Positions 5,383 through 6,704 of a stretch of 6,704 bases of DNA are shown here, one piece after another (the stretch's first letter is position 1; every line of letters starts with the position of its first letter). Origin of the DNA: an uncultured Porphyromonadaceae bacterium (lineage in GTDB: Bacteria; Bacteroidota; Bacteroidia; Bacteroidales; Muribaculaceae). A model generated the notes under the pieces. That model was not told where the DNA came from, ran no database searches, and was given only the letters and a program-made list of their open reading frames with translations. The DNA lies in NCBI GenBank assembly GCA_947166165.1, contig CAMVDK010000175.1, positions 1 through 6,704 on the forward strand. The letters run 5' to 3'. A program made the translations under genes and the position numbers.

Positions 5383-6357
5383 ATGCACTCCTACAACGAC
5401 TACCTGGCGATGGTGAATCAAGCCATTGCCGACATCCACTACCCCACCCGTCCCGCCACGCTCTACGCCCCCATCGCCTACACCATGGCGCTGGGCGGCA
5501 AACGGTTGCGGCCCGTGCTCACCCTGATGTCCTGCGAAGCACTGGGCGGCGAGGTGCGCCAGGCACTGAACGCCGCCGTTGGGCTGGAACTGTTCCACAA
5601 CTTCACCCTGCTGCACGACGACGTGATGGACCGCGCCGACGTGCGCCGCGGACAGCCCACCGTGCACTGCCGCTGGAACGACAACGTGGCCATCCTGAGC
5701 GGCGACGCCATGCTCACCCTGGCCACGCAGCACATCGAGCGAGTGGACAGCCGCCATCTGCCCGAAGCCATGGCACTGTTCAACCGCACGGCGATGGAAA
5801 TCTACGAAGGGCAGCAATTCGACATGGACTTTGAGAGCCGCGACGACGTGAGCGTGGATGAATACCTGGAGATGATTCGCCTCAAGACCTCGGTGCTGCT
5901 GGGCTGCGCCTGCCGCATGGGAGCCATTATGGCCGACGCCACGCCGGCCGATTGCGAGGCCATCTACGACATGGGCGTGAACCTGGGGTTGGCCTTCCAG
6001 CTGCAAGACGACGTGCTCGACGTGTGGGGCGACCCGGCCACCTTCGGCAAGGCCATCGGTGGCGACATCATGAACAACAAAAAGACCTTCCTGCTCATCA
6101 ACGCCATGCAGCGCGCGCAAGGCTCCGATGCCGACGAACTGCGCCGCTGGCTGGCCGACAGCACCGCCGTCCGCCACGACAAGGTGGCCGCCGTCACCGC
6201 CCTCTACGAGCGGCTCGGGCTGCGACAACTTAGCGATGAGACCATCGCCGCCTATAACGCCCGGGCTTGCGAGGCGCTGCAACGCATCGCCATGCCCGAC
6301 GATGCCCGACAGGCATTCACCAGCCTCATTGCCCGCCTCACCGGCCGGCAGGCCTGA
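5383..6357 (+). CDS. Short-chain polyprenyl diphosphate synthase (probable geranylgeranyl or farnesyl diphosphate synthase)
   Basis: This 324-residue enzyme belongs to the trans-isoprenyl diphosphate synthase family, which condenses isopentenyl diphosphate onto allylic diphosphates in the cytoplasm to supply quinone and other isoprenoid precursors. Motifs in order are GGKRLRP (38-44), the first Asp-rich motif DDVMD (79-83), GQQFDMDFE (143-151), KT (168-169), the second Asp-rich motif DDVLD (209-213) and NNKKTF (231-236). The residue five before the first Asp-rich motif is Phe74; an aromatic here blocks the elongation pocket and points to a C15-C20 product, while long-chain synthases usually have a small residue. 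The frame stays open upstream to 4609, but that part overlaps two lipoprotein genes and is Arg/Pro/His-rich nonsense; MHSYNDYLAMVNQAI at 5383 matches typical family N-termini. Exact product length is not settled. Confidence 0.93.
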   Translation: MHSYNDYLAMVNQAIADIHYPTRPATLYAPIAYTMALGGKRLRPVLTLMSCEALGGEVRQALNAAVGLELFHNFTLLHDDVMDRADVRRGQPTVHCRWNDNVAILSGDAMLTLATQHIERVDSRHLPEAMALFNRTAMEIYEGQQFDMDFESRDDVSVDEYLEMIRLKTSVLLGCACRMGAIMADATPADCEAIYDMGVNLGLAFQLQDDVLDVWGDPATFGKAIGGDIMNNKKTFLLINAMQRAQGSDADELRRWLADSTAVRHDKVAAVTALYERLGLRQLSDETIAAYNARACEALQRIAMPDDARQAFTSLIARLTGRQA

Positions 6358-6388
6358 CGGAAGGTCTTTAGGCTTTTGCGACAAAACG

Positions 6389-6704
6389 ATGACGATGAAA
6401 CGAAACTTACTCCTGCTGCTCCCCGCCATAACCGCCTTGATGAGCCGTGGCGAACAGCTGGCTCCGGGTGTTGACCGCGTGGCCGATGTGACCATCTACG
6501 CCGACTCGGCCTATTTCTCGGCCTTCCCGTCGGTGGTCCGCCTCGACGACGGCACGCTGCTCACGGCCTTCCGCCGCGCGCCCAACCGCATCATGATGGG
6601 AGGCGACCGCAACCGCCACGTCGACGCCAACAGCTATCTGGTGGCGGTGCGCTCCACCGACGGCGGACGCACCTGGACGCGCGAGCCGCAATTGATGATG
6701 GCCC
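6389..6704 (+). CDS. BNR/Asp-box sialidase-like secreted protein, N-terminal part (truncated by window end)
   Basis: The frame is open from the ATG at 6389 to the window end, giving 105 residues of a longer protein. ATG at 6395 (MKRNLLLLLPAITALM) is an equally good start and gives a cleaner signal peptide. After the signal come FPSVVRLDDGTLLTAFRR (46-63), typical of the first blade of sialidase-like beta-propellers, and STDGGRTW (89-96), a consensus Asp-box (SxDxGxTW). Family members hydrolyse glycans, but the FRIP arginine motif of true sialidases is not seen in this fragment, so the substrate is open. The signal ends LMSRGEQ, where a lipoprotein would have Cys in place of Arg20. The gene starts 31 bp after the polyprenyl synthase stop, in the same direction. 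Confidence 0.8.
   Translation, partial: MTMKRNLLLLLPAITALMSRGEQLAPGVDRVADVTIYADSAYFSAFPSVVRLDDGTLLTAFRRAPNRIMMGGDRNRHVDANSYLVAVRSTDGGRTWTREPQLMMA

Noticed and set aside
6358..6388. Possible promoter in the gap before the sialidase-like gene
   Set aside because: TAGGCTTTTG resembles but does not match TAnnTTTG, and the 31-bp gap fits co-transcription.
5332..6495. Long minus-strand open frame opposite the polyprenyl synthase
   Set aside because: An antisense shadow of a conserved enzyme, with low-complexity Val/His/Gly composition and no signal or motif.

Overview
This window looks like a Bacteroidales chromosome, probably a GC-rich gut lineage such as Muribaculaceae or Prevotellaceae. Four things suggest this: a DUF4923-type lipoprotein, short Cys-lipobox lipoproteins, starts without clear Shine-Dalgarno sequences, and AT-rich intergenic DNA carrying TAnnTTTG-type -7 promoter elements. 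The genus is an inference from these traits. I see no mobile element, CRISPR array, rRNA or tRNA.

Minus-strand half (1-3399): transcription runs leftward from a central divergent promoter region. First comes a UDP-glucose 6-dehydrogenase homologue (2086-3399), then a DUF4923 lipoprotein (1392-2045). A 136-bp gap follows, holding a perfect 18-bp inverted repeat and a degenerate 7-bp repeat array. Last is a membrane-anchored protein with a lipocalin-like C-terminus (41-1255).

Central divergent region (3400-3562): it carries a -7-like element for each direction and a perfect 11-bp inverted repeat that places the same 11-mer upstream of both.

Plus-strand half (3563-6704): an AqpZ-type water channel (3563-4261) is followed by a hairpin with two mutually exclusive pairings. 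A close-packed run comes next: a small lipoprotein (4359-4700), a helical lipoprotein (4718-5362), a short-chain polyprenyl diphosphate synthase (5383-6357), and the start of a secreted BNR/Asp-box sialidase-like protein cut off by the window end. Gaps of 17, 20 and 31 bp make co-transcription of the last four plausible.

Most notable point: the UDP-glucose dehydrogenase homologue is full length and well preserved overall, yet it lacks the catalytic cysteine (Leu267 in its place). Other active-site positions are also changed: Asn to Thr at 215, Glu to Asp at 154, Lys to Gln at 270, and the usual GTPP loop altered. It may be a pseudoenzyme or have changed chemistry. No complete new multi-gene system is evident; the other items of interest are regulatory hairpins, repeats and uncharacterised lipoproteins.
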